A stretch of DNA of 64,000 nucleotides from Anas platyrhynchos (taxonomy: Eukaryota > Chordata > Aves > Anseriformes > Anatidae). The position numbers were made by a program, and so were the translations under genes. This document shows, in pieces, positions 1 to 25,209 of the stretch; within the stretch, counting starts at the first letter, position 1, and the number at the start of each line of letters is the position of its first letter. A model generated the notes under the pieces. The model was given only the letters and a program-made list of their open reading frames with translations, did no database searches and was not told the DNA's origin. The stretch spans positions 1,769,501 to 1,833,500 of the forward strand of contig NC_092612.1 of NCBI RefSeq assembly GCF_047663525.1, in the 5' to 3' direction.

Positions 1-4644
<4,644 letters not shown>

Positions 4645-5045
4645 GCGGGGACCCCCCCAAACCCAGCCCCAAAAAACCCCCCTACAACCTGGAGGGGTTG
4701 GCTGTCACCCCCCAGGCTGGTTGGAGGGGTTTGGACCCTCTCTCCGTGTGTCCCCCCCCGACGTACCCAAAAGGGTGCCTCGAGGGCTCAAACCCCATGG
4801 GAAGTGTCCTGGGGGGGGGCTGTGGGGCTGGTTGGGGGTCCCATTTGGGCTGTGCCACATGGGGTTGGGGTCGCAGCATCCACCCGATGTGGGTTTGCTC
4901 CTGGGGGGCAGAACCGGGGGTCCCCCAGCCCCACGTTGGTGGCTCAGCTGCTCCGGGGGGGGGTGCGGGGGGTCTGGGCGAGGGTCCCCCGTGGCTTGGT
5001 TGCTCCTTTCCCCCCCCCCCCGGCCCGGCAGCGAGCCCGGCCCAT

Positions 5046-5051
5046 AATAAA
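5046..5051 (+). terminator. NTRK1: NTRK1 poly(A) signal AATAAA
   Basis: Canonical AATAAA 402 nt after the NTRK1 stop; cleavage is expected around 5065-5080. The 3' UTR (4645 to about 5070) is GC-rich with no recognisable element. Confidence 0.85.
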
Positions 5052-5094
5052 ACATCCACTTCTCTGCCATGCTGGGACCTGGCTGCCTCGGGGG

Positions 5095-5575
5095 GGCTTT
5101 TTGGGGAGAAAGGGGCTTTTTGGGGGGTAAGAGGGGCTTTTTGGGGGAGGAAGGGGGGCTTTGGGGGGAAATAAGGACTTTTTAGGGGGTAAGAGGGGCT
5201 TTTGGGGGCTAAGAGGGGCTGTAGGGGGTGAAAGAAGGGCTTTTGGGGGGGGTAAAAGGGGCTTTTTGGGGAGAAAGAGGCTTTTGAGGGGAAAGAAGGG
5301 CTTTTTGGGGAGAAAGAGGGGCTGTAGGAAGAGAAAGAGGGGCTTTTGGAGAGGGAAAGAGGGGCTTTTTTGAGAGAAATGGGCTTTTGGGGGAGAAAGG
5401 GGCTTTTGAGGGGAAACAAGGGCTTTTTGGGAAGAAAGAGGGACTTTTTGGGAGGAAAGAGGGGCTTTTTGGAGAGAAAGAGGGGCTTTTTGGTGGGGGA
5501 AAGAGGGTCTTTTGGGGGAGAAAGAGGGACTTTGGGGAGAAAGAGGAGCTTTTTGGGGAAAGAAGGGCATTTTGG
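5095..5575. repeat. Purine-rich minisatellite (GGGGCTTTTTGGGGAGAAAG)
   Basis: About twenty copies of a roughly 20-27-bp purine-rich unit start within 30 nt of the predicted NTRK1 cleavage site. One strand is almost entirely purine apart from the CTTTTT core, and the paired G4 runs could form quadruplexes. Confidence 0.9.
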
Positions 5576-6884
5576 AGCAGGGCACGAGGATCTGGTGGGG
5601 TCGCGGTGGCACGGCGCCGTCTCGGTGCCCGGCACGGGGCGAGGTTTGGGCGGCATCACCAAGGGGCGAAGACCCCAAAACTCAGAACAAAGGGAGGCGC
5701 CCCCCGTCCATCCGTCCCCCCCAAGACCCCCCCCTCCCCGCGCACCGTCACCGGAGCCATGGGGTTATCGGATGCCCTGGAGCGGCCACTTCATCATCAT
5801 CCTTCCCAGGGCTCTCCGGCCGCCTTGGTAATGTTGGAGCCCTGGATCTGGCTGTAATGGAGCCGAATTGATTTCATCTGGCTAATTAGGGCTGCGCCCT
5901 GCCAGCTCCTTGCTTACCCACCGCGACCCGAGATAAGGGGAAGGGGAGCTGGGGGGGGAAACTGAGGCACGGTGCGAGGCCTCGGGGTGAATTTGGGGTG
6001 AATTTGGCACAGCAGCAAACCAGAGCTGCCCCCACGGTGCGCCCCAAATGCGATCTGTCCCCAGTTGTCACCCCAAAGCGGGGTCACCGTGTCCGGGTCA
6101 CCAACCTGGGGCTGGGTGGGGAAACTGAGGCAGGGGGTTGGGAGCCGAACCCCTGCATCCAGCCGGTGGCTCCTGGCCCCTTGTCCCACCCCAAAGTTTT
6201 TCTGGGGGGATTTGGGGAGGGGTTTGGAGAGGTGCCCCCCCCTTATCCATGGCACCGGTGAGCCCCCCGCTTCCTTGGGGTTTCTCTAATCGCTGCCTGC
6301 GCTGATTGATGGCCTTTTCCCTCTGATTTAATTTGAGGAAGGAACAAGATTACAACTTTGAGCTTTTCCAGCGCTGCAGATTGCCTCCCCCCTCCTCCCC
6401 CCCCCCCGGTCAATACCGCGGCGGCCGCGCGCCACCTGGGCGCTGAAAAAGGAGCAAAACGCCCCAAAAAGTGGGACCGCACATGGCACAGGGCACCGGG
6501 TTCGGTGGAAAAACCTCCCCATGGCTGTGCCTCAGTTTCCCCCCGTGGGGCAGCTGGGGAAGGGTTAAGCCCCCCCCCCCAACCCCCCCCTCCCCATGGC
6601 AGCCCCGCTCCCAGAAGTGTTCAGCCCTGATTGATTTTCTCCCCCCCCCCCCCCAGCAGTTTCTCCATTTCAGCTGCTCCGGGGGGAGCGGTAATGGACT
6701 CTGGCAATGAGGTAATTAACGGCTCTGCTCCTTGGAAGAGGGTCCCCCCTCCCCAAAACCCCCCCCCAGAAGCACTGGGGACGGGGCTAAGGAGGGTTAA
6801 AGAGGGCTCGGGGTCCTGGGCCCCATCCCACATCCCACAGGAGGAGATTTTTTATGCTGGGGGGGCGCATCCTGCAGGGTGGGG

Positions 6885-7045
6885 AGCTCCTGGTGCTGCT
6901 GGCCCCGCTCCATGGGATGCGCCGTGGGGCACCCCATAGCGCTATGGGGCGGGGGGAGCCCCCCGGGTGCTGCTCGGTTGTGGGTTGGGTGCGTGGAGGT
7001 CCCCCCTTTTTGGGGCTGGATGTTTTTTTGGGGCTTGTGGTGGGT
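6885..7045 (+). repeat. Direct repeat, copy 1 of 2 (about 160 bp)
   Basis: This segment (TGGGATGCGCCGTGGGGCAC ... GGTTGTGGGTTGGGTGCGTG ... GGGGCTGGATG plus a T run) recurs at 7713-7876 in the same orientation with modest divergence. It is either a segmental duplication or two copies of an unnamed interspersed repeat. Confidence 0.75.
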
Positions 7046-7712
7046 GCAGGGATGCAGCTGCGTCCTGGCACCGTGGGTCTCGGGGGGGGGGTGAGTGGTG
7101 GCCAGACCCCACACAGCCCCTAAGTGCACTTGTGGGGCCTCGATCCCCCGGCCCCAGAGGTCTCGGGGGGGGGGCTGCGGAGGCATCTCGGCGCTAACGA
7201 GGCGCAGCTGAAGTGCTGCTGAAGTGTCCCCGAGCAACATTTCCCCGTGACCCCGGGGATGCCTTATTGAAGAGCAATGTGTGCGTTGTGGGGGGGGCAC
7301 TTCCAGGGGGTCCCAGCCCAGATGTCCCCACCCCGCAGCCCCCCCAGCCCCTACAGCCTCGGTGCCCACCCCTGCTCCGTTTTGGGGTGGCCGTGGCAAA
7401 CCCCGGGGCCACGGGTGGGCTTGATCCTAATGGAGCCCATCGGTGGGCTGGGGGGGCTGGGGGGGGGGGGCAGCGGTTGAGCCACACTGGGACGTGAAAA
7501 TCGTTAGGAGTGATTAGAGCTATTACTGTAACGAGGAGAGGCAATTAACGGCGCCTTGACATCAGTTGAGGCCGGCTAATGCACGCGCTTGGGGAGGGGG
7601 CGGCTGGGCGTGGGGAGGGGGCGACGCGTGGTGCTGAGCCCCCTGGCCGGGGCGAGCCCCCCAGGGGGGAATTTTTTTTTTTTTTTGGGGGGGGAGCCTG
7701 GGGTGTAGGGGG

Positions 7713-7876
7713 GTGCGTGCTGGTGCTGCTGGCCCTGCTCCTTGGGATGCGCCGTGGGGCACCCCACAGCACTGTGGGGCTGGGGGAGCCCCCGGGGTGC
7801 TGTTCGGTTGTGGGTTTGGTGCGTGGGGGTCACCCCATTTTGGGGCTGGATGGTTTTTTGGGGCTGCTACGGCCCC
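7713..7876 (+). repeat. Direct repeat, copy 2 of 2
   Basis: Second copy of the 6885-7045 element, about 825 bp downstream, immediately before the CR1 fragment. Confidence 0.75.
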
Positions 7877-7984
7877 CTGGGGCTGGGGTCCTGCACGTGG
7901 GGACGCTGCGTGCTCGGGGTGCGGGGCTGCAGGGACAAAATGCTCACGGGGTGCAGGGGGGGGTCCCGGAGTTATCAGGGTTGG

Positions 7985-8415
7985 GGACGCTCTCTGGGGT
8001 CACCTGGTGCAACCACCCCCTGCCACCAGTGTCACCGAGGAGCCGTGTCCCCAACACCACCTCTGAGCTCTTCTTGAGCACCCCCAGGGACGGGGACCCC
8101 ACCACCTCCCTGGGTGACCCCACCCCTGCGCCCCCTCTTCCCCAGCCCAAACCCCCCCAGGTCCCTCAGCCGCCCCTCTCAGGACTCGTGTCCCAGCCCC
8201 CCCCCAGCTTCGTCGCCCTTCTCCGGACTCCCTCGAGCACCTCCCTGTCCTTCTGGTCCCAAAAATGAACCCAGCACCAGAGCTGAGCGCAGCGGGACGC
8301 TCACCTCCCTGGTGGCCACACTGCCCCTGACACAAGCCAGGACCCCGCTGGCCTTCTTGGCCACCTGGGCACACTGGGGGCTCGTGCACCTGGGCACTGT
8401 GCCCCCAGCCTGTGC
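7985..8415 (-). mobile_element. CR1 LINE 3'-region fragment (antisense)
   Basis: The stretch CAGGGACGGGGACCCCACCA (about 8087-8106) and a later segment near 8310-8385 (GACACAAGCCAGGACCCCGC and the following CCTTCTTGGCCACCTGGGCA) match in reverse complement the 3' part of the avian CR1 reverse-transcriptase ORF, as I remember the consensus. The copy is diverged, internally deleted and lacks the terminal 8-bp repeats. It is a dead fragment. Confidence 0.8.
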
Positions 8416-8489
8416 GCTGTGTGGGGTTGGGGTGGGAAAAGGGGTGGGAAAAGGATCCAGCGCTTGGCTGTGGTGGGAGGTGTGTGGGG

Positions 8490-8870
8490 TGTGGGGTGGC
8501 GAGGACAAAATGTGAGGGGATGTGGGGCTGGTGTGTGCAGGGGGTGCATGGATAAAATGTGTGTGGGATGCAGGGATGGTGTATATGGGATGCAGGGATG
8601 GTGTATATGGGATACCAGGCTGCAAGGACAAATTGTGCCCAGGATGCAGGGATGATGTGTTTGGGATGCGGGGATGATGTGTGGGATTATAGGGCTGATA
8701 TGTGCACGGGATGCAGGGCTGCAAGGACAAAATACGCACGGGATGCAGGGTGGCAAGGACGAATTGTGCCTGGGGTGCAGGGACGATGCGTGTGGGATGC
8801 AAGGTGTTGTATGGGGATGTGGAGATGATGCATGCATGGGATGTAGGGCTGCAAGGACAAATTGTGCCCG
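8490..8870. repeat. Degenerate tandem repeat GGGATGCAGGGCTGCAAGGACAAA
   Basis: Repeated GGGATGCAGGG(A/C)TG and GCAAGGACAAATTGTGCC(C/T)GGG modules with variable unit length. A related module also lies just left of the CR1 fragment (about 7915-7965), so the LINE may sit inside an older array. Confidence 0.8.
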
Positions 8871-9449
8871 GGGGTGCCGCCGCCTCCCGTATGTACCCCC
8901 CGTCCCCCAAAAAATGGGGTGATTTGGGGTTTTCGGGGGGATTCGGGGCTGCGCTCGTGTCCCCAGAGCCATCGGGGGCCGGGACCCTCCTGGGGGTGTC
9001 CCACGAAGGTGCTGCGGGGCCGCCCCCCCCCGCCCCGAGCCCCGGCGCTGTTGTTGTTCCAAACCTGCTGGTTTCTGGCCAGAAAAGGCGAGGAAAAAAA
9101 AAAAACACCACCCAACTCTAGGATTTTTTTTTTTCCCTTTTCCGTAGTTGTCTCCGCGTCCAAACTTCCTGAGAGCGGCTCCGGGCCCTCCCTCTGCTTC
9201 CGACGGCCGCGCTGCGCCTCCCGGCCCGCTGGGGGTCCGGGTCCCGACCCGCTGGGGGTCCCGGTCCCAGCCCGGAGGGGGTCCCGGTCCCGTCCCGGTG
9301 AGTGTCCCACGCTGCGTCCCCCCAGGGATGGCCCCGAGGGGACGGTCCCCAACTTTGCGCCCACGGTTCTGGGGTCCCCCATTGGCGGGGGAGGGTGTGG
9401 GATGGGGCTGCGACCCCCCGTGGTGACCCCAGCGCTGACCCTGACCCTA

Positions 9450-9670
9450 AGAGGGACCCATCCCCATCTCCACCCCCTCCCCACCCCGTCCCCATTCCCA
9501 GTCCCGTCCCCATTCCCATTCCCAGTCCCAACCCCATTCCCAGCCCCGGCCCCATCTCCATGCCTATCCCCGTCCCCATTCTCACCCCAATCCCGATCCC
9601 TATCCCGATCCCCGTCCCCATCCCCGTCCCCATCCCTTTCCCCATCCCAATACCCGCGCCCTGTCCCCGT
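9450..9670. repeat. CCCCATCCC/CCCGTCCCCATTCCCAGT simple repeat
   Basis: Hexamer-like C-rich repeat with CCCCATTCC, CCCGTCCCC and CCCGATCCC variants. The minus strand is G-rich (GGGGATGGGAATGGG) and quadruplex-prone. Confidence 0.85.
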
Positions 9671-11758
9671 CCCCGCGGTGTCCCCGCGATGCTCGCAGCC
9701 CCCGGAGGAAACGCGTCAGCCCGCGGCAGAGGAAGCACCGGGGCACAGATAACAGCTCCGGGGGCCCCGGCGCCTTCCCGGGCTCCGTGTCCCTAATGGG
9801 GACGGGGCAGAATCCCCCATCCCCTGCCCTCACCCCGGCTGCAGACCCCCCCTCCACCCCCCCCACCCCCAGCTTCCCACGCTGCACAATTTGGCTTCGC
9901 TCCCCAGCACCCGCGGGCGATGCTCCCCGACCCCGCGTCACCCCTGGGAGGGAGCGGGGGGGGAGCTTCATGGGGTGTGGGGGGGGATGAAATCCACCCC
10001 CCACCCCTTTGGGATGTCCCCTTTCCTCCGGTGTCGTTTGCAAAAGGAGCAGGCAGGTGGCTCCCTGGGGGAGCGGCCACCCAGGGGTGAAGGTGCCGGA
10101 GCTCTGGGTGCTGGTGACCCCCCCCCACCAGTGCCCGAGCACCCCATTCCTGTCCCCAAATAGGATCGGGGCCCCCCCCACAACAGGGGCGCATTGCTCC
10201 CTGCTCCGGAGGTGGTTTGGGGAGGTCTGTAGGGCCGGGTAATGCTGGCATTTGGGGGTCCCTATTGCCGTGCGCCCCCCGACACAACCCTGGGGGGCTC
10301 AGCCGGCCGCCCCCGCTCCCCAATTAGGACCAGCTGGGCCCCGATTTTTGATGACTCCTCGCTTTTCCTGCCAGCATCTCCGAGCGGTTCCTGTTGTTCG
10401 CAGCGGCGCTGGGGCCCCCCAGCCCCTGGCGCGGGGTTTTGCTGGAGCGGGGCCGGGGCCGGGGCGCTTTGGGGCCGTGGGGAGGGCTCGGGGGGGGGGT
10501 CCCGTCCCAGGGAGGAGAGGCTCAGGGCGGGGGGCTCGGAAGCGGGCGAGCAATTACTCACCCTGGAAACGGCCGCCGGGAGCCGAAGGGAAACGGGGAG
10601 AAACTTTCTGACTAAACGCTTTTTCCACTAGAAAAACGTCGCCGCTTTGGGACCGGGAGGGCTCAGCCCCGGGGAAATTATGGGGGGGGCTGCGGGGCCA
10701 CCCCAAACCCCCCTCTCCCGCTGCCTGGGTTCGCACCGAGCCAGCGGGGAGGAGGAGGATGGTGCCGGATGGGGGGTGGTGGTGGTGGTGGCACCTCTGG
10801 GGTGTCCCCAAGCGGGCTGGTGGCTGGTGGCTGGCCCCAGGCTGGCTGGAGCAGCGAGGAAGCGGCCGTAAATCCAGCTGCGTGCTCAGGAAACCTCTGT
10901 TTCCTCTCGTGGCACACGTGCGCTCACCGGAGCGCCGCACAACGGCCCCGTAAACACCGCGCCGCGTGCTCGGGGCCACCCGGGGCTGGCTCGGGGTCAC
11001 CGGGATGGGGTCCCGGCATCCCCAACGGGGTCCGGACCCTCGCCCTTCCCTCCTGCTCGGTGTTGCCAAAGCCCCCATGGGGGGGATTCTTTGCGCCCCC
11101 TGAATTCGGCCCCGTCCGCCGACCCCGCTCCGAGCTGGCCGCGCTCCCAGCGCCGCCCCGGCGAGCCCGGTCCCTCGCTCGGTTGAGCAAGAGCGCGGCG
11201 GATCCAGGAAACACAACTGCAAATAAATGGGAAAAGCGTTGAAACGGGGCCACGAGGGGCGGCTGCCAGGGGGGGGTTAACTCCTTCCCGTCCCCACACC
11301 CCGCAGACGGGTCCCCGGCACCCTGGGGACACCCGGGTGTCCCTGGCAGGGCCCCGCGCTGCTCTGGGACAAGGGGGAGAGGCTGGAGCTGAGGGTCTGA
11401 GGGTGAGGAAATGCCAGGATGGGGCTTGGGGCATCCCAGGGGATGTCCTCGGTGCCGTGGTGGCGGTTGACAAAACCCAACCCCGGGCTGGGACATTTGG
11501 GGCCCCCCCCTGGCATTTGGGGCCGGGACGTTTCTGGCTGCTTGTGGGGTCGGCGCGGTGCTGGGGCCACCCGTGCGGCCGTGCCTCAGTTTCCCCTTAA
11601 CGCCTGGCTGGGGCCGGGGCCAGGAGCGTTCCTCCGCAGGCAGGAATGCGAACAAAGCCCCCCCCGGGAACCCAAAATGAGGCGGGGGCGGTGGGTGGGG
11701 AGCGGGAACGCGGCTGTGCGAGCCCGGTTCCCAGCTCAGCGCCGCGTCCCCGTGCAGG

Positions 11759-18459
<6,701 letters not shown>

Positions 18460-18664
18460 GCCCCCCCCCACGCTGTCCCCCCCCCCCAAAAAAAAAGCCC
18501 CCCTTGCCTTGGGGACAAGGACGAGGGCCCCCGCCCTGGCTCCAGGACGCTCTGGGGACAAGGACAGGGGACACGGGGGGTCCGTCCCAGGGTCCCTGTG
18601 GGGGCTGAGCGCCCCCCCCGGAGCCCCCGTCCCTGTCCCCCAGCCCTGGGGGGCGCAGCCTGTA

Positions 18665-18670
18665 AATAAA
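18665..18670 (+). terminator. PEAR1: PEAR1 poly(A) signal AATAAA
   Basis: TGTAAATAAAG lies about 205 nt after the stop; cleavage is expected near 18685-18695. Confidence 0.88.
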
Positions 18671-18859
18671 GCCGGGTTGTTGGAAGCGGGGCTCCAGGCT
18701 GTCTGCGGCCGCATCCTTGTGTCAGGGGTGGGGGGAGCACAGAGGGGACCCGGGGGGGCGCAGCCCCGGGATGGGGCCGGGAAGGGGCCCCCAGAGCCCC
18801 CCCCCCGTGTGCCCAGGGGGCTGCAGCAGGGCGCGGGGATGGCGCAGCAAAGCGCCCAG

Positions 18860-19955
18860 GCCGGATCCAGAACGCGCCCCGTGATTGGTCACGTCGGACC
18901 GGACTCTGCTCGCTGATTGGTCCAGCCAATGCCCAACGCCAGCCAAGGGCCGGTGATTGGCCCAGGGGCGATCCGCGGGGACTGCGGCGAAGTCCGAGCG
19001 TGGCCCGGAGCTGGGCCAAGGGACGGGGGGGCTGGGGGGGGCCGGAGGGCTGCAGGAAAGGCCCCATCTTCGGCCCCGCAATGCTTCCTCAGGGCACCAA
19101 CAAAATGCCGGTGATTGGCCCAGTACGACCCGCAGGCCAGCACCAGTAAATCCCAGTCCGTGTCCCAGTGCTGGGAGAGGCCCCGCAGGGCAGGCTCGGG
19201 GACAGCTCGAGCCCAGCAACGCTCCCGGAGCGGATCCAAAGCGCGCCCTGTGATTGGTCCCCGAGTGTCCAGCACCGGCCCCGTGATTGGCCCAGCTCCG
19301 ATCCAGCGACACAGCCCAGCCAGGCCCAGAAGTGCCCAGAGGGCTCCAGGAAGGGCCGCCCTTCGGCCCAGCTCCGGTCCTAGTGATGGTCCAGTACCTG
19401 CTCCAGGAAAGGCTCAGTAATCAGCACGGTAATAATCCAAATACGGCTGCAGGTTATGCCTAGGAATTGTCCCTGTAATGGTTGAATGAGGGCTGCAGAA
19501 GAAGCCCAGTGCCTGGCCTGGGGTGCAAGGGCAGCTCTAGGAAGGGCCCAGTGCTGGGCCCAGTTGTGGTACAGTGACAAACCCGAACCAGGCCAAGTGA
19601 CTGGCCCAGAGACCGTCCAGTGAGGGCTCCAGTAAAGGCCAATTTTTGGCCCTGAAATCCAAATGCAGCAGCAGAATATGCCCAGAGATTGCCCCTATGA
19701 TGGTCTGGTGAGGGCTGCAGGAAAGGCCCAGCAATGCTGGGCCTTTCCTGCAAAAATGCCGGTGATTGGCCCAGCGGAACTCAGAGAAAAACACCAGGAA
19801 AGGCCCCAAAACTGTCCCGGTGCTGCCCAAGAGGACCCCGCAGGGCGCCCGCTGCCGGCTCAGGGCAGCTCCAGCCCCTGGAACTGGCCCAGCAACGCTC
19901 CCGGAGAGGATCCAAAGCGCGCCCCGTGATTGGCCCAAATATCATCCAATCAGCG
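18860..19955. repeat. Decayed tandem array of CCAAT/ATTGG units upstream of LRRC71
   Basis: The phrase GTGATTGG(C/T)CC recurs, with perfect ATTGG at 18884, 18916, 18956, 19114, 19253, 19286, 19765 and 19929 and forward CCAAT at 18926 and 19946. Degenerate copies (GTGATGGTCC, GTGACTGGCCC) lie between. A longer module (CAACGCTCCCGGAG(C/A)GGATCC plus AAAGCGCGCCC(T/C)GTGATTGG) occurs at 19218-19257 and 19894-19933. ATTGG is the NF-Y core; whether the array is bound is inference. Confidence 0.8.
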
Positions 19956-20110
19956 CTGCAGCACGGCCCCACCCTTACCCTTCCACCTTCCCCATCGGCC
20001 CCGCCCCTCCCGCCCTGACCCCGCCCCCTCCCACCATGACCCCGCCCCCCTTCCCGCTGGCCCCGCCCCCTCGTTGCCATGGGGACGCCCCGAGGCCTCC
20101 GAGCGAGGTG
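19925..20110 (+). promoter_or_regulatory. LRRC71: LRRC71 core promoter: CCAAT, GC boxes and RFX X-box
   Basis: ATTGG at 19929, CCAATCAG at 19946, four CCGCCCC GC boxes (about 20001, 20021, 20041, 20062) and GTTGCCATGGGGAC at 20073-20086, which matches the X-box consensus GTTGCCATGGNAAC at all but one defined position. RFX factors drive motile-cilium genes through X-boxes, and LRRC71 is a ciliary/axonemal-type gene. GAG|GTGGGG at about 20105 could be the donor of a 5' UTR exon spliced to the acceptor at 20924-20925. Confidence 0.55.
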
Positions 20111-20925
20111 GGGCCCGGCCTGGGCCCCCCCCGGCCCCATGGGGACCCCCGAGGACCTCCCCAGGACCCCCCCCGGCACCGGGACCCCCCTGCTCCATGG
20201 GGGGACCCCCACAGCTCCCCCCTCCTGCAGTGGAAGCCCCCAGGGACCCCCCCCCACCCCCTAAGCAAACTTCTATAGGGCCCCCCCGCTCTAGGACCCC
20301 CCCTTTCCCCTTTTGGGGACCCCCCCAGTGCCCCCCCTTGACACCCGGGACCCTCCTTGGACCCCTATAGAGCCCTCCAGGGGCACCCCCCAGCCTTGGG
20401 AACCCCCCCACCCCTTCTGGAGCCCTCCATGGGAACCCCCATGCAGCCCCCCCCATCCCTGCACCCCCCCTTGCTCCCTGTGGCAACCCCCATTGCCCCC
20501 CACCCCCCCCATTAACCCCCCTACATCCCCTATGGAGACCCCCATAGCCCCCCCTGCACCTCTGGGACCCCCCCCTGAGTCCCCCACCACCCCTGCGACC
20601 CCCCACCCCCACTGGGTCCCACCCACCTCTGGGACCCCCCCCCCCGGTCCCCCACCACCCCTGGGATCCCCCCTGCGTCCCCCACCACCCCTGGGACCCC
20701 CCCGGGGCCCCCCACCCCTGGGATCCCCCCTGAGTCCCCCCCCACCACTGGGACCCCCCGGGTCCCCCCCTACCCCCGGCACCCCCACCAGATCCCCTTT
20801 CGAGGGGCCTCCCCCTACCCCAGGGATCCTTTGGGTGCCAGCCCCAGGTCCGGAGAGGGGGGGGGGATGCTGGGGATGGGGTGGGGGGGCTCTGAGCCCC
20901 CCCCCACCCCCGGGACCCTCCCCAG
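20110..20925. repeat. C-rich low-complexity spacer
   Basis: Long C runs punctuated by CTGGGAC, CCACCACCCCTGGGATCCCC and CTATAG modules (clearest tandem part about 20560-20790). No exon is recognised; probably the first intron of LRRC71. Confidence 0.7.
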
Positions 20926-20934
20926 CTCCCAGCC

Positions 20935-24474
<3,540 letters not shown>

Positions 24475-24556
24475 AGCAGGATTCGGGGCTCTTTTTTGGG
24501 GTGAAAAACCCCAAAAAAAGGCAAAACCGAAAAATCTTGACTGTGGGGAGGAAGGA

Positions 24557-24562
24557 AATAAA
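24557..24562 (+). terminator. LRRC71: LRRC71 poly(A) signal AATAAA
   Basis: GGAAATAAAGC 83 nt after the stop; cleavage is expected near 24575-24590, right before a (TA)n block. Confidence 0.85.
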
Positions 24563-24599
24563 GCACCGTGCACAGGATTGAACAGCAACCGGTCGGGCT

Positions 24600-25209
24600 T
24601 GGCTCTATTATATATAATATATATACCACACCCAGCGCCGCGCGGGGGGGGGGCACAGGCGCCCCCCCCCCCGACCCTCGCCAGGGCCCCCCCCCCCGGG
24701 GGCTGGCTGCCTCCGATTGTCGCCGGCTGTCCCCCCCCCCCCCTCGGCGGGTGGTGACAAGGGGCCCCCCCCTGCCTGGCTGTGGGGTGCTGGGGGGGGG
24801 GGGACACAGACGGGGGGGCCGCGGGGTTATTTACACGGCGGGGGGGGGCACGTACGTACATATTTATAGGCAGCTGGGGGCTGGGGGGGGCGCGGGGGGG
24901 GCCGCAGCACGGAGAGGAACGAAACAAAGTGCATTTATACAGACTAGATCCAGCTCTCGCGGCCGGGGGGGGGCGCAGGGGGGGGGGCTGCCATGCGGGG
25001 GGGGGGGGGGGCGGGGGTCCCGCGCTCCGTCCTTCCAGTGGGAGCCCCCCCCCGGCAGCCTGGGGCTCGAGGGTCCTCGCGCTCGCTGCCGACCCCCAGG
25101 GGGTGTGTGTGGGGGGGGGGGCTGGCAGGCAGCTTCACACCCCCCCCCCACGGTTTTTGAGTGATTTTTGGGGGGAGATTCCCCCCCCCCCCCACACCCC
25201 GCAGAGGGG
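24600..25209 (-). other. ARHGEF11: ARHGEF11 3' UTR region and (TA)n block
   Basis: Between the LRRC71 poly(A) site and the ARHGEF11 stop lie a TATTATATATAATATATATA block (24606-24626) and G-rich low-complexity DNA. Minus-strand poly(A) candidates are weak: TATAAA-type hexamers complementary to 24863-24868 and 24934-24939, and AATAGA near 24605. No canonical minus-strand AATAAA was found, so the 3' end of ARHGEF11 is not fixed. Confidence 0.45.

Larger units (their letters stand above)
5576..11757. other. NTRK1-PEAR1 intergenic spacer
   Basis: No coding exon is recognisable on either strand. The spacer holds the repeats listed separately plus short AT-richer unique patches (about 5835-5905, 6285-6365, 6655-6730 and 7495-7575) that could be conserved non-coding elements. 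The last kilobase presumably contains the PEAR1 promoter and a 5' UTR exon, neither of which I could delimit. Confidence 0.6.
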
